From Lewinellaceae bacterium (lineage in GTDB: Bacteria; Bacteroidota; Bacteroidia; Chitinophagales; Saprospiraceae): a stretch of 64,000 nt of DNA. Numbering within the stretch: position 1 is the first letter of the stretch; each line of letters opens with the position of its first letter. The DNA is taken from assembly GCA_020636435.1 (NCBI GenBank), contig JACJXX010000002.1, positions 1,736,001 to 1,800,000 on the forward strand, in the 5' to 3' direction. A model generated the notes under the pieces. It was not told where the DNA came from. It saw only the letters and a program-made list of their open reading frames with translations, and ran no database searches. Below, piece after piece: positions 8,437 to 16,391 of this stretch. The translations under genes were made by a program, and so were the position numbers.

Positions 8437-8904
8437 ATGAAGCAAATGCTCATCACGGCAGCGATTGCCTGCCTGTCCGTTTTCCAGTTGATTGCCCAGG
8501 AGGAAGCCGATATCACCGGCGAGTGGCTCCTCAACATCGAAGAAGCTAAAAGTACTGCGGCTGAAAGAGGCGTCCCCATTCTGATGGTCTTTTCCGGTTC
8601 CGACTGGTGCCGCCCCTGCATACAGATGAAACAAGAGGTCTGGGACAGCCCGGCCTTTCAGGAATACGCCCGGGAAGCGCTGGTGCTGCTGCAGCTGGAC
8701 TTCCCCGCCCGCAAGAAAAACCAGCTCAGCCCCGAGCAGACGGCACACAACGAGGCAATGGCGGAGCAGTACAATTCCAAAGGCGAGTTTCCCACCGCCG
8801 TGCTCATTGACGCGGAGGGAAAGGAAATCGCCCATTTCGGCTACAACTCCTCCCTTTCAGCCCAGGACTATGTCGATTATCTGAAAGCACAGATCACACA
8901 ATGA
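8437..8904 (+). CDS. secreted thioredoxin-like protein
   Basis: A 155-residue periplasmic thioredoxin-fold protein. A signal peptide covers about residues 1-20 (MKQMLITAAIACLSVFQLIA). The redox motif is WCRPC, with Cys58 and Cys61, in GSDWCRPCIQMKQEVW, followed by the cis-Pro strand FPTAVLIDAEGK. It is the thioredoxin_7/DsbD-gamma-like type. Its stop overlaps the ApbE start (ATGA), so it heads a tight operon with the flavin transferase, DUF4266 and DUF3570 genes. A likely role is keeping cysteines of an exported partner reduced, for example the Cys-rich tail of the DUF4266 lipoprotein; this is inference from context. Confidence 0.88.
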   Translation: MKQMLITAAIACLSVFQLIAQEEADITGEWLLNIEEAKSTAAERGVPILMVFSGSDWCRPCIQMKQEVWDSPAFQEYAREALVLLQLDFPARKKNQLSPEQTAHNEAMAEQYNSKGEFPTAVLIDAEGKEIAHFGYNSSLSAQDYVDYLKAQITQ

Positions 8905-9911
8905 AAACCTTCAGTGCACTATTGCTGGCCTGGATGTCCACTGCCATAGCGGGCGCTCAGCCCCAGGCGGTTCACCGTCCGGTTAAACTGATGGGCAGCG
9001 GTTTTGAGTTCACCGCCATTCACGAGGATGTGGCCCTGGCCAATGCAGCTATTGACGCCGGCATTGCCGAGGTCAGCCGGATCGAGCGCCTCATCTCCTC
9101 CTGGGACGAGAACTCTCAGACGAGCGCCATCAACCGGAATGCCGGGATAGCGCCGGTGCCGGTTGACGAAGAATTGTTCCGGCTCATACAGCGCAGCCTT
9201 AAGGTGTCGGGCATCACCGATGGCGCCTTTGATATTTCCTTTGCCGCCATTGAAAAGCTCTATCTGTTCAACGGTTCGGACACCACCTTGCCCCCAGCTG
9301 ATGAAGTGGCGCGCTCGGTAGCTAAGATCAACTTCCGCAACATCATCCTGAATCCTCAGAAGCATACTGTTTTCCTCAAAGAGGAGGGCATGCGCATCGG
9401 CTTCGGCGCCATTGGAAAGGGGTATGCCGCCAACCGGGCCCGGGCCGTTATGCAAGCTATGGGCATCGCCAACGGCCTGGTCAATGCTTCGGGCGACCTC
9501 ACCTGCTGGGGCAAGCAGGAAGACGGCCGGGACTGGGGCATCGCCATCGCCGACCCGGACGACAAAATGAGGGCCATTGCCTGGCTGCCCATCGGGGAAG
9601 GGGCCGTGGTTACTTCTGGCGATTATGAAAAATTCCTGATGGTCGACGGCAAGCGCTACGCCCACATCATCGACCCGCGCACCGGCTACCCCACCACCGG
9701 CATCAAGAGCGCGACCATCGTCTGCCCTGACGCCGAACTGGCGGACGCCCTGGCCACTTCTGTTTTCGTGCTCGGAAAGGAGCGGGGCCTGGCGCTGATC
9801 AACCAGCTCAAAGGCATCGAGTGCCTGATCATCACGGAAGATAATGAACTGCTGGCCTCGAAAAACCTGCAGCTGCAGTATGAAGGAATGATGGAACGAA
9901 GGAATGAATAG
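8901..9911 (+). CDS. apbE: FAD:protein FMN transferase (ApbE family)
   Basis: A 336-residue exported ApbE-like enzyme with an N-terminal signal peptide (about 1-19). Conserved blocks are SSWDENSQTSAINRN near the N-terminus, DISFAAIEKLY, GFGAIGKGYAANRA, NASGDLTCWGKQ and the terminal DPRTGYPTTGIKSATIV with the Asp/Arg/Thr-Gly set. ApbE enzymes attach FMN from FAD to Thr/Ser of extracytoplasmic electron-transfer proteins using Mg2+. No obvious NqrC or RnfG target is present in this window. The gene is translationally coupled to the thioredoxin upstream; DUF4266 follows after 75 bases. Confidence 0.9.
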   Translation: MKTFSALLLAWMSTAIAGAQPQAVHRPVKLMGSGFEFTAIHEDVALANAAIDAGIAEVSRIERLISSWDENSQTSAINRNAGIAPVPVDEELFRLIQRSLKVSGITDGAFDISFAAIEKLYLFNGSDTTLPPADEVARSVAKINFRNIILNPQKHTVFLKEEGMRIGFGAIGKGYAANRARAVMQAMGIANGLVNASGDLTCWGKQEDGRDWGIAIADPDDKMRAIAWLPIGEGAVVTSGDYEKFLMVDGKRYAHIIDPRTGYPTTGIKSATIVCPDAELADALATSVFVLGKERGLALINQLKGIECLIITEDNELLASKNLQLQYEGMMERRNE

Positions 9912-9983
9912 CCCCTCAATCATTCCTTCGTTCCTTCAATCACTCATTCCTTCAATCACTCAATCACTCATTCATTCCTTCAA
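9912..9983. repeat. short imperfect direct repeats in the apbE-DUF4266 gap
   Basis: The 75-base gap is almost wholly built from variants of CATTCCTTC and AATCACTC (for example ATTCCTTCAATCACTC twice). It looks like slipped-strand expansion; no regulatory function is visible. Confidence 0.5.
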
Positions 9984-9986
9984 ACC

Positions 9987-10208
9987 ATGCGAAACATTCC
10001 CAAACTAATCCTGGCGCTCCTGCTGCTTGCCTTTCTGGGGCAGTCCTGCGTTTCCGTCAAGGAGTATCAGAAGATGTACCTCAACGACGAGGACATGGCG
10101 CTCAGCCCGCGCACGCTGGAGAGTTATGAAACCAATTTTCAATCGTACCGCGAAGGCGCCGCCGGCGCCAACGGCGGCAAAGTAGGAGGAGGATGCGGAT
10201 GCAACTGA
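9987..10208 (+). CDS. DUF4266 lipoprotein
   Basis: A 73-residue protein with a lipoprotein signal peptide (LLLAFLGQSC, lipidated Cys21) followed by VSVKEYQKMYLNDEDM and a C-terminal Gly/Cys tail, GGKVGGGCGCN. This tail is typical of DUF4266 proteins, which nearly always sit between ApbE-like and DUF3570 genes. It is probably anchored in the outer membrane facing the periplasm. The two closing cysteines are candidates for reduction by the thioredoxin encoded two genes upstream. Molecular function unknown. The start of the next gene lies inside its coding end. Confidence 0.8.
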   Translation: MRNIPKLILALLLLAFLGQSCVSVKEYQKMYLNDEDMALSPRTLESYETNFQSYREGAAGANGGKVGGGCGCN

Positions 10209-11410
10209 TCAGATTATCCGGGCTCGCCCTGCTGTTGGGCTGGAGCCTGCCGGGCCTTTGCCAGGCCCCGGCTTTCGAAAAGCCGGATACCAGTAGCATA
10301 AGGGCGCTTGACCCCGCCGAGGTTAATATCCTGTTCAGCTACTATGAGCAGGACGGCAACAATTCTCCCGTCACCGGAGGCATCGGCACGGAGCAATTGA
10401 CGGACTTTTCCTCGCGCATCGTGGTAAAGGTGCCGGTCAAGGAGCAGTTGACGTTTAACGGAGATTTGGGGTTTGATTCCTACTCCTCCGCTTCTACCGA
10501 CAATATCGACCGCTATGTGTCTTCGGCTTCCAGCAGCGATACCCGCATTTACGGGACTTTCGGTTTTGACAAAAGCCCAACGGGAAAGAACAGCAACTAC
10601 GGCCTGAAGCTGGGCGGGTCGCGGGAATACGATTACACCTCCCTTTCGGTTGGCGGGCATTACGCCCTGCTATCAAAGGATGGCAACCGGGAGCTGAACC
10701 TCACGGGCCAGGCTTTCTTCGACCGCTGGCAACTCATCTACCCGGACGAACTGCGCCGGGAAGGCCAGTTGGCGCCGACGGATCAGCGTCGGTCCTACAA
10801 CCTGGGGCTCACTTACTCTCAGGTGATCAACCGCAAGCTGCAGGCCAGCATTTCGCTGGACGGCATCTACATGACCGGCCTGCTTTCCACTCCTTTCCAC
10901 CGGGTGTACTTCCAGGAACAGCAACAGGCAAGGATTGAACTGTTGCCGGATACCCGCCTCAAGCTGCCGGTGGGGCTGCGGCTGAATTACTACGTTGCGG
11001 ATTTCCTCATCGCCCGCCTTTACTACCGCTACTATTGGGACAGTTGGGGCATTCAGGCGCAGACCGCCAGCCTGGAACTGCCGGTTAAGATCAACCGCTT
11101 CTTCTCGGTGTATCCTTTCTATCGCTACCACAACCAAACGGCGGCCGATTATTTCCTGCCTTATAAGGAGCATACCCTGGACGAGGAGTTTTATACCTCC
11201 GACTACGACCTGGCGGCACTCGATAGCCACACCTATGGCCTGGGCATCCGTTATGCGCCGGTCGACGGCCTGGCGCGGATCAAATTTCCGATGGGCAAGC
11301 ACAAAGATGTGCTGCTGCTTCGGGGCTTTGACCTGCGTTTTGCGCATTACGAACGGTCGCCGAGCCTGAAGGCGAATGTGGTGAGTTTGGGGCTGAATTT
11401 TACGTATTGA
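10193..11410 (+). CDS. DUF3570 outer-membrane beta-barrel protein
   Basis: A 405-residue protein with a signal peptide (LSGLALLLGWSLPGLCQA) followed by alternating aromatic/polar strands typical of an outer-membrane barrel (for example YGLKLGGSREYDYTSLSVGG), ending LGLNFTY with a terminal aromatic. This agrees with DUF3570. The start overlaps the DUF4266 gene by 16 bases. A second ATG at 10199 is better spaced from an AGGAGG purine tract and may be the true start. With ApbE, thioredoxin and DUF4266 it forms a conserved four-gene set; a joint role in an envelope redox process is suggested by the neighbours only. Confidence 0.82.
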   Translation: MRMQLIRLSGLALLLGWSLPGLCQAPAFEKPDTSSIRALDPAEVNILFSYYEQDGNNSPVTGGIGTEQLTDFSSRIVVKVPVKEQLTFNGDLGFDSYSSASTDNIDRYVSSASSSDTRIYGTFGFDKSPTGKNSNYGLKLGGSREYDYTSLSVGGHYALLSKDGNRELNLTGQAFFDRWQLIYPDELRREGQLAPTDQRRSYNLGLTYSQVINRKLQASISLDGIYMTGLLSTPFHRVYFQEQQQARIELLPDTRLKLPVGLRLNYYVADFLIARLYYRYYWDSWGIQAQTASLELPVKINRFFSVYPFYRYHNQTAADYFLPYKEHTLDEEFYTSDYDLAALDSHTYGLGIRYAPVDGLARIKFPMGKHKDVLLLRGFDLRFAHYERSPSLKANVVSLGLNFTY

Positions 11411-11421
11411 CGGGGTGGTGA

Positions 11422-11530
11422 ACGCGGATTGGCGGCTTTAGGGGGGATAGGACGCGGATGTACGCGGATTGGGCGGATGGACGCGGATTGGCGGCGTTGG
11501 GGGGATGGGACGCGGATGTACGCAGGGATT
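11422..11530. repeat. direct repeat of ACGCGGAT motifs
   Basis: Two near-identical units of about 49 bases (starting 11422 and 11481, period 59), each built from ACGCGGATTGGCGGC, a G-run and GGACGCGGATGTACGC. The same ACGCGGATG word forms the arms of the inverted repeat at 56097-56190, so this is a dispersed intergenic repeat family. The rest of the gap to 11785 holds no gene that I can support. Confidence 0.6.
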
Positions 11531-11785
11531 GTCAGCTCTTTTGGCATAGTTTCCTCAAAGCGAAAATTGCTGGAGCAGTGTAGCGTGCTTTTTATAAAAT
11601 CCTGTATTTCAGGAATTAAGATTAAAAAATAGAAAAAACAAACACAAATTAAGCCCTGCGCCAGGAGTGCCAACTGTCCTGGACATTGTAACGGCTTTCT
11701 CCTAATTTGCAGTTATCAATCAAGCGAGCCATAGGAAGTAACTTTCCCTATCAGCTTGGAGATTATAACCAAAAATCAGGACGAA

Positions 11786-12253
11786 ATGAGCGAGATTCTA
11801 AAACCCATCGAAACGATCGGCAGGCAGACAACCAAAAAAGGCATCGTCGAATTGGCAAAGGCACACGCTGGCCAGATTATGGAAAACGGTTACGACTTGC
11901 TAAAGGTCTATGTCGAATTGAAAAGGTACGAGGCCTACCTGGATACGATCATTCAGGAAATTAAAGACTCCACAACCAAAAAGGCAGCGGAGAAAGGCGA
12001 GAGGGATTTCCGATACGCCAATGCCAGAGTCATCATTGGAAAAAGAACGAAATATCATTACGAGGGCGATCTCAAATGGAGGCTGCTGAATGATGAATTG
12101 GAACGGGCCAAGCAAGAGCGGAAGGCCCGGGAAACCCTGCTCAAACAGGTTGAGGGGGAAACGGGAGAAATTGTCAATCCGGAAACGGGAGAGGTAGAGC
12201 AGGCAACCGCACCCATCCGCGAGGTGGTCAGCCAGATCATCATCCGGTTGTAA
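11786..12253 (+). CDS. phage-like uncharacterised protein (155 aa)
   Basis: Starts at MSEILKPIETI; an ATG 30 bases upstream is also in frame. The product is helical and charged: GYDLLKVYVELKRYEAYLDT, then FRYANARVIIGKRTKYHYEG and GDLKWRLLNDELERAKQERK, ending with NPETGEVEQATAPIREVVSQ and IIIRL. This order (a helical segment, a YANARV/KRTKYxYxGD block, REtLLK, a PETGE stretch and a terminal strand) is what I remember of a protein found singly in Bacteroidota prophages. No other phage gene is adjacent, so it is an orphan or relic of an integrated element. Function unknown. Confidence 0.55.
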   Translation: MSEILKPIETIGRQTTKKGIVELAKAHAGQIMENGYDLLKVYVELKRYEAYLDTIIQEIKDSTTKKAAEKGERDFRYANARVIIGKRTKYHYEGDLKWRLLNDELERAKQERKARETLLKQVEGETGEIVNPETGEVEQATAPIREVVSQIIIRL

Positions 12254-12282
12254 AAACAGCCATAAAACGACCGTTCTTCAAC

Positions 12283-13323
12283 TCAGCTAATCTCCCAGGT
12301 CGTGCCGCCGGCGAGCAGTTCATCCAGCCTCCCCTCCCCTTTCTGCCCGACGGCCTGCTTGAGCTGATCGTAGAGCAGGTCTTCGTAACAAGGCCGCTCG
12401 GCGGCATAAAGCACGCCGAAGGGGCGCGGCAGGAAATCTTGCCGTTGTTGGTTGGGAACATCGAAAAACCGGGACAGCATGTGGGCCTTGCAGATGTCGG
12501 TTTCGTCGTGTATCCAAAGGTCGCCGGGGGAATAGCCGTCGTTTTCCAGGTCTACTATTTGGGGGCGGAAGCAGTCGAGGCGAATGCCTTTCTCCCTATT
12601 CTTTCCAAAGCGCAGGGGCTGGCCGTGTTCCAGGAAAAGCGTCGTTTGGGGTTTGGTTTCCTTGTCGGTAAAGGTGAAGAAAGCGCCGTCGTTGAAGATG
12701 TTGCAGTTCTGATAAATCTCCAGGAAGGAAGTGCCCTGGTGTTCATGGCAACGATGGATCATCTCTTTGAGGTGCTTCGGGTCGCGGTCCATGGCGCGGG
12801 CGACGAAGGTGCCTTCGGCGCCGAGGGCAAAGGCCAGCGGGTTGACCGGATGGTCGAGGGAACCCAGGGGGGTGGACTTGGTCACCTTGTATTCTTCGGA
12901 GGTGGGCGAGTACTGCCCCTTGGTCAGGCCGTAAATCTGGTTGTTGAACAGCAGGACGTTCACGTTGAAATTGCGCCGCAACAGGTGCAGCAGGTGGTTG
13001 CCGCCGATGGACAACCCGTCGCCGTCGCCGGTGATCACCCAAACGTGCAAATCCGGGTTGGCCAGCTTCAGCCCGGAAGCTACTGCCGGCGCCCGCCCGT
13101 GGATGGAGTGCATCCCGTAGGTTTCCATATAATAGGGAAAGCGGGAAGAGCAGCCGATGCCGGAAATGATGGCCACCTGGTCGCGGTCGAGGCCCAATTC
13201 GGCAAATACCGTCTGCACCTGCTTGAGGATGGAATAGTCGCCGCAGCCCGGGCACCAGCGCACGTCCTGGTCGGTGGCAAAATCTTTGGCGGCTAATGGT
13301 ATGGTTCCGTTCGTTGTTGGCAT
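12283..13323 (-). CDS. korB: 2-oxoacid:ferredoxin oxidoreductase, beta subunit
   Basis: A 346-residue thiamine-diphosphate-binding subunit. Landmarks are WCPGCGDYSILKQ at the N-terminus, GIGCSSRFPYY, and the ThDP motif GDGDGLSIGGNHLLHLLRRN, ending with NNQIYGLTKGQYSPTS. With the alpha subunit it would oxidatively decarboxylate 2-oxoglutarate or a related 2-oxoacid to the acyl-CoA, passing electrons to ferredoxin. The gene starts 38 bases after the alpha-subunit stop, so the two form an operon. 2-Oxoglutarate is the likeliest substrate for this two-subunit arrangement, but pyruvate or branched-chain acids are not excluded. Confidence 0.9.
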   Translation of the reverse strand: MPTTNGTIPLAAKDFATDQDVRWCPGCGDYSILKQVQTVFAELGLDRDQVAIISGIGCSSRFPYYMETYGMHSIHGRAPAVASGLKLANPDLHVWVITGDGDGLSIGGNHLLHLLRRNFNVNVLLFNNQIYGLTKGQYSPTSEEYKVTKSTPLGSLDHPVNPLAFALGAEGTFVARAMDRDPKHLKEMIHRCHEHQGTSFLEIYQNCNIFNDGAFFTFTDKETKPQTTLFLEHGQPLRFGKNREKGIRLDCFRPQIVDLENDGYSPGDLWIHDETDICKAHMLSRFFDVPNQQRQDFLPRPFGVLYAAERPCYEDLLYDQLKQAVGQKGEGRLDELLAGGTTWEIS

Positions 13324-13361
13324 GTTGAATAAGTGATTGAGTGATTGAATACCAGTGCTAG

Positions 13362-15209
13362 TTACGCACCCAAAACCTGCTTTGCAAAATCCCTCAATTC
13401 CGCTTTCGTAATCGGCACCCCCTGAATCTTATTATAAGGCACCACCTCCCGGAGGAATTTATCCCGGATCACTTTAGAAAGCTGTCCGTTGTTGATCTCC
13501 GGGATGATCACCGTATCGTAGTTATCCAGCATGGCGCCCAGGTTGCGGGGGAAAGGGCGCAGGTGCCGCAGGTGGGCGTGGGCCACTTCGTAACCTTCTT
13601 CCAGCAGGCTCTGCACCACCGACTTGATCACGCCGTAGGTGGAACCCCAGCCCAGGAAGAGGGCCTGTCCTTTTGAAGGCCCTTCGGACAGTTCCTGCTC
13701 CGGAATAAAATCGGCGATCTTTTCCACTTTAGCTTCCCGGATTTTCACCATATATTCGTGATTGGCCGGGTCGTAGGACACCTCGCCGGTGCCCGCCTGT
13801 TTTTCCAGCCCGCCGATGCGGTGCGCCAAACCTTTGGTGCCGGGAATAGCCCACTCGCGCACATAACGCTCATCGCGGCCGTAGGGCAGGTATGGCTCGC
13901 CGTTTTCCGGAGGCTTCCTGAATTCAACCTTTATTTCGGGAATGTCTTTGGCTTTCGGAAACTTCCAGGGTTCCGCCCCGTTGGCGATGTAGCCGTCGCT
14001 GAGCAGGATGACCGGCGTCATGTGCTGCAGGGCAATGCGGCAGGCTTCAAACGCTGCGAAGAAGCAATCCGCCGGAGAGCTGGCGGAAATGACGGGCAGG
14101 GGGCTTTCGCCATTGCGCCCGTAGAGGGCCTGCAGGAGGTCCGACTGCTCCGTTTTGGTCGGCAGGCCGGTGGAGGGGCCCCCGCGTTGGATGTCGCAGA
14201 CAACCAGGGGCAGCTCCAGCATGAGGGCCAGGCCCATGGCTTCCGTTTTCAGGGCAAGGCCCGGGCCCGAGGTGCCGGTCACCGCGAGGTTGCCTCCGTA
14301 GGCCGCCCCGATGGCGGCGCAGATGGCGGCGATCTCGTCTTCTGCCTGGAATGTCCGCACGCCGAAATGCTTGTATTGCGCCAGGCCGTGCAGTATATCG
14401 GAAGCCGGGGTAATCGGATAGCTGCCATAGAACAACGGCAGGCCCGCTTTCTGAGCGGCGGCAATCAGGCCGATCACCAGGGCTTCATTGCCCATCACAT
14501 TGCGGTAGGTGCCCTTTTCCAGGGGCGCCGCTTTCACATTGTAGCGGGTGGTGAAGGTTTCCGTCGTCTCCCCGTAGTGGTAGCCTGCCTTCAGAGCGGT
14601 GATGTTGGCGTCGAGGATTTCCGGTTTGCGCCCGAATTTGGCGCTGAGGTACTCAATGGTGGAATCCATCTGCCGGTTGTAGCGCCAGTACAGGAAACCC
14701 AGGACGAACATATTCTTGCACAAGTCCTTTTCCTTGGTGCTCAGCGGCACGTCCTTCAGGCTCTCGCGGGTGAGTTTGGTGACCTGTATTTCCAATACCT
14801 CGAAGCCCTCCAGGCTACCATCATCCAGCGGGTTTTGACCATCTTCGTACTTGGCCAGGCGCAGGTTTTTCTTGTCGAAACCGTCGGTATTGACGATGAT
14901 GGCGCTGCCCGGCTCCATCCGGCCGAGGTTGGATTTCAGGGCGGCGGCGTTCATGGCGACCAGCACGTCGTAGTCATCCCCCGGAGTGAGGATTTCCCGG
15001 CTGCCGAAGTGCAGCTGGAAGCCGGAGACGCCCGCCAGGGTGCCCTGCGGCGCCCGAATCTCCGCCGGGAAGTCCGGGAAAGTGGCCAGGTCGCTGCCGC
15101 CCAGGGCAGTATTGTCGGTAAACAAGGTTCCCGTCAGCTGCATCCCGTCGCCGGAATCGCCGGCGAACTTTATGGTTACTTCTTCCTGTATTTCGGTTGT
15201 TTTTCGCAT
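13362..15209 (-). CDS. korA: 2-oxoacid:ferredoxin oxidoreductase, fused gamma-alpha subunit
   Basis: A 615-residue protein starting MRKTTEIQEEVTIKFAG at 15209; the frame runs on upstream but without family similarity. The N-terminal gamma domain (about 8-190) has GDSGDGMQLTG. The alpha domain begins near NEALVIGLIAAAQKAGLPLF, with YPITPASDILH, FQAEDEIAAICAAIGAAYGG and TSGPGLALKTEAMGLALMLE, and closes with LRHLRPFPRN. Gamma-alpha fusion is the usual form in Bacteroidota. It partners with the beta subunit gene just downstream. No 4Fe-4S subunit is present; the 2Fe-2S ferredoxin gene at 15962 is nearby, although a different acceptor may be used. Confidence 0.92.
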   Translation of the reverse strand: MRKTTEIQEEVTIKFAGDSGDGMQLTGTLFTDNTALGGSDLATFPDFPAEIRAPQGTLAGVSGFQLHFGSREILTPGDDYDVLVAMNAAALKSNLGRMEPGSAIIVNTDGFDKKNLRLAKYEDGQNPLDDGSLEGFEVLEIQVTKLTRESLKDVPLSTKEKDLCKNMFVLGFLYWRYNRQMDSTIEYLSAKFGRKPEILDANITALKAGYHYGETTETFTTRYNVKAAPLEKGTYRNVMGNEALVIGLIAAAQKAGLPLFYGSYPITPASDILHGLAQYKHFGVRTFQAEDEIAAICAAIGAAYGGNLAVTGTSGPGLALKTEAMGLALMLELPLVVCDIQRGGPSTGLPTKTEQSDLLQALYGRNGESPLPVISASSPADCFFAAFEACRIALQHMTPVILLSDGYIANGAEPWKFPKAKDIPEIKVEFRKPPENGEPYLPYGRDERYVREWAIPGTKGLAHRIGGLEKQAGTGEVSYDPANHEYMVKIREAKVEKIADFIPEQELSEGPSKGQALFLGWGSTYGVIKSVVQSLLEEGYEVAHAHLRHLRPFPRNLGAMLDNYDTVIIPEINNGQLSKVIRDKFLREVVPYNKIQGVPITKAELRDFAKQVLGA

Positions 15210-15291
15210 GTAAATACTTTCCTTCTTACTTGTTGTGTACACTTTTTCAACGGAAAAGTTCTGAATATCAAACCTGAACCGGCTGCAAAGA

Positions 15292-15807
15292 TCAGCTTTT
15301 CCGGAGAATGGACAAAATCCGGCGGCCTCTGGCTTTGTAGGCGGCGGTATTAAACTCCATCTGGCTTTCGATGACCAGGGCGAGTTCTTCCTGCAACTCC
15401 GGTATGCCATCGGCTATTTTGGAGGCCAGAGACATGCTGAAAGCCTGAATGGCGGGCAGCGCTTTGGGGTTCAGGAGGGCATTGATGCAAAAATCGTAGA
15501 GTTCTCCCTGAAATTCTTCGGGAATGGCCGTGCGTTCCAGTGCCTTGAGGAGGTTGCGGTGCACGGCATTATGGTTGGGTTGCAAAAGCAGGCTTACTGC
15601 CTCCGGCAGATAAGGCTGAAGGCTGTCCGGCGCCTCGGCGGTCACGGTGTCCAGTACCCAGCTGGCGCGTTGGGGCAAAGGGGGATCGCCGTTTCGGATC
15701 AACTCCCAGAGTTCCTCAAAGGTAAATACGCCCGTCAGAATCTGCCGGGTTATCGCCAGGGCGTTGGCTTTGGAGTGTTCCCGGAGTAGAGATTGCCGGA
15801 GGTTCAT
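15292..15807 (-). CDS. HEAT-like helical repeat protein (171 aa)
   Basis: Start MNLRQSLLREHSK at 15807 chosen; the in-frame extension to 15906 is not protein-like and overlaps the ferredoxin promoter. The product is entirely alpha-helical with HEAT-type units: FEELWELIRNGDPPLPQRAS, LPEAVSLLLQPNHNAVHRNL, FCINALLNPKALPAIQAFSM. It has no signal peptide or membrane segment. It resembles a conserved Bacteroidota family of unknown function. It lies upstream of korA on the same strand with an 82-base gap and diverges from the ferredoxin gene. Confidence 0.7.
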   Translation of the reverse strand: MNLRQSLLREHSKANALAITRQILTGVFTFEELWELIRNGDPPLPQRASWVLDTVTAEAPDSLQPYLPEAVSLLLQPNHNAVHRNLLKALERTAIPEEFQGELYDFCINALLNPKALPAIQAFSMSLASKIADGIPELQEELALVIESQMEFNTAAYKARGRRILSILRKS

Positions 15808-15926
15808 GGATGGCGTTTGTGAACAAAATAGGCTTCTTTGGCCAGAAAAAAAACTTTCGGGACCAGACGATTCCACTTCCTTGTGGGTTGAACCCATTTC
15901 CAACAATTCCTTTTGCTATTTTCAGG

Positions 15927-15934
15927 TATATTTG
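15927..15934 (+). promoter_or_regulatory. -7 promoter box of the ferredoxin gene
   Basis: TATATTTG matches the Bacteroidota TAnnTTTG -7 element and lies 27 bases before the ferredoxin ATG. A convincing -33 TTTG at the right distance is not seen. Confidence 0.4.
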
Positions 15935-15961
15935 CGCCAGCAAAAGCCAATTTTCCCAGAC

Positions 15962-16285
15962 ATGATCAACATAACCGTGATTGGCCGCGACGGCCAGAAG
16001 CACCCCCTGGAAACCCCCACTGATATGGGCCTCAACCTCATGGAGGTTTGCAAAGCCTACGAATTGCCCGTGAAGGGCACCTGCGGCGGCATGGCTCTCT
16101 GTTCTACCTGCCACGTCTACATCCTTTCCGGCCACGAGCTGCCTGAGATGAGCGCCGACGAGGAAGACATGCTCGACCAGGCCTTCTTTGTGGAAGACAA
16201 CTCCCGCCTGGGCTGCCAGATAAGGATGACGGAGGAAGTGGACGGGCTGGAGGTGCGGCTGGCGCCGGAGGATGAGGAGGTGTAA
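15962..16285 (+). CDS. 2Fe-2S ferredoxin (adrenodoxin type)
   Basis: A 107-residue cytoplasmic ferredoxin. Start MINITVIGRDG at 15962; the open frame further upstream is non-coding. Cluster ligands are in GTCGGMALCSTCHVY (Cys-x5-Cys-x2-Cys) and SRLGCQIRM (fourth Cys), the adrenodoxin/ISC-ferredoxin pattern. The C-terminus is very acidic (APEDEEV). It diverges from the korA-side genes and could serve Fe-S assembly or as an electron acceptor; the sequence cannot decide. Confidence 0.9.
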   Translation: MINITVIGRDGQKHPLETPTDMGLNLMEVCKAYELPVKGTCGGMALCSTCHVYILSGHELPEMSADEEDMLDQAFFVEDNSRLGCQIRMTEEVDGLEVRLAPEDEEV

Positions 16286-16391
16286 AGTCAAAGTCTGGAG
16301 ACTTCGACCAGCTTCTTGTTAACGGTGTACCTGCCGGCAGCAAAACAACAAATTCTTTCCTACCTTTACCACTGCCCAAAAACTAGTTGAT

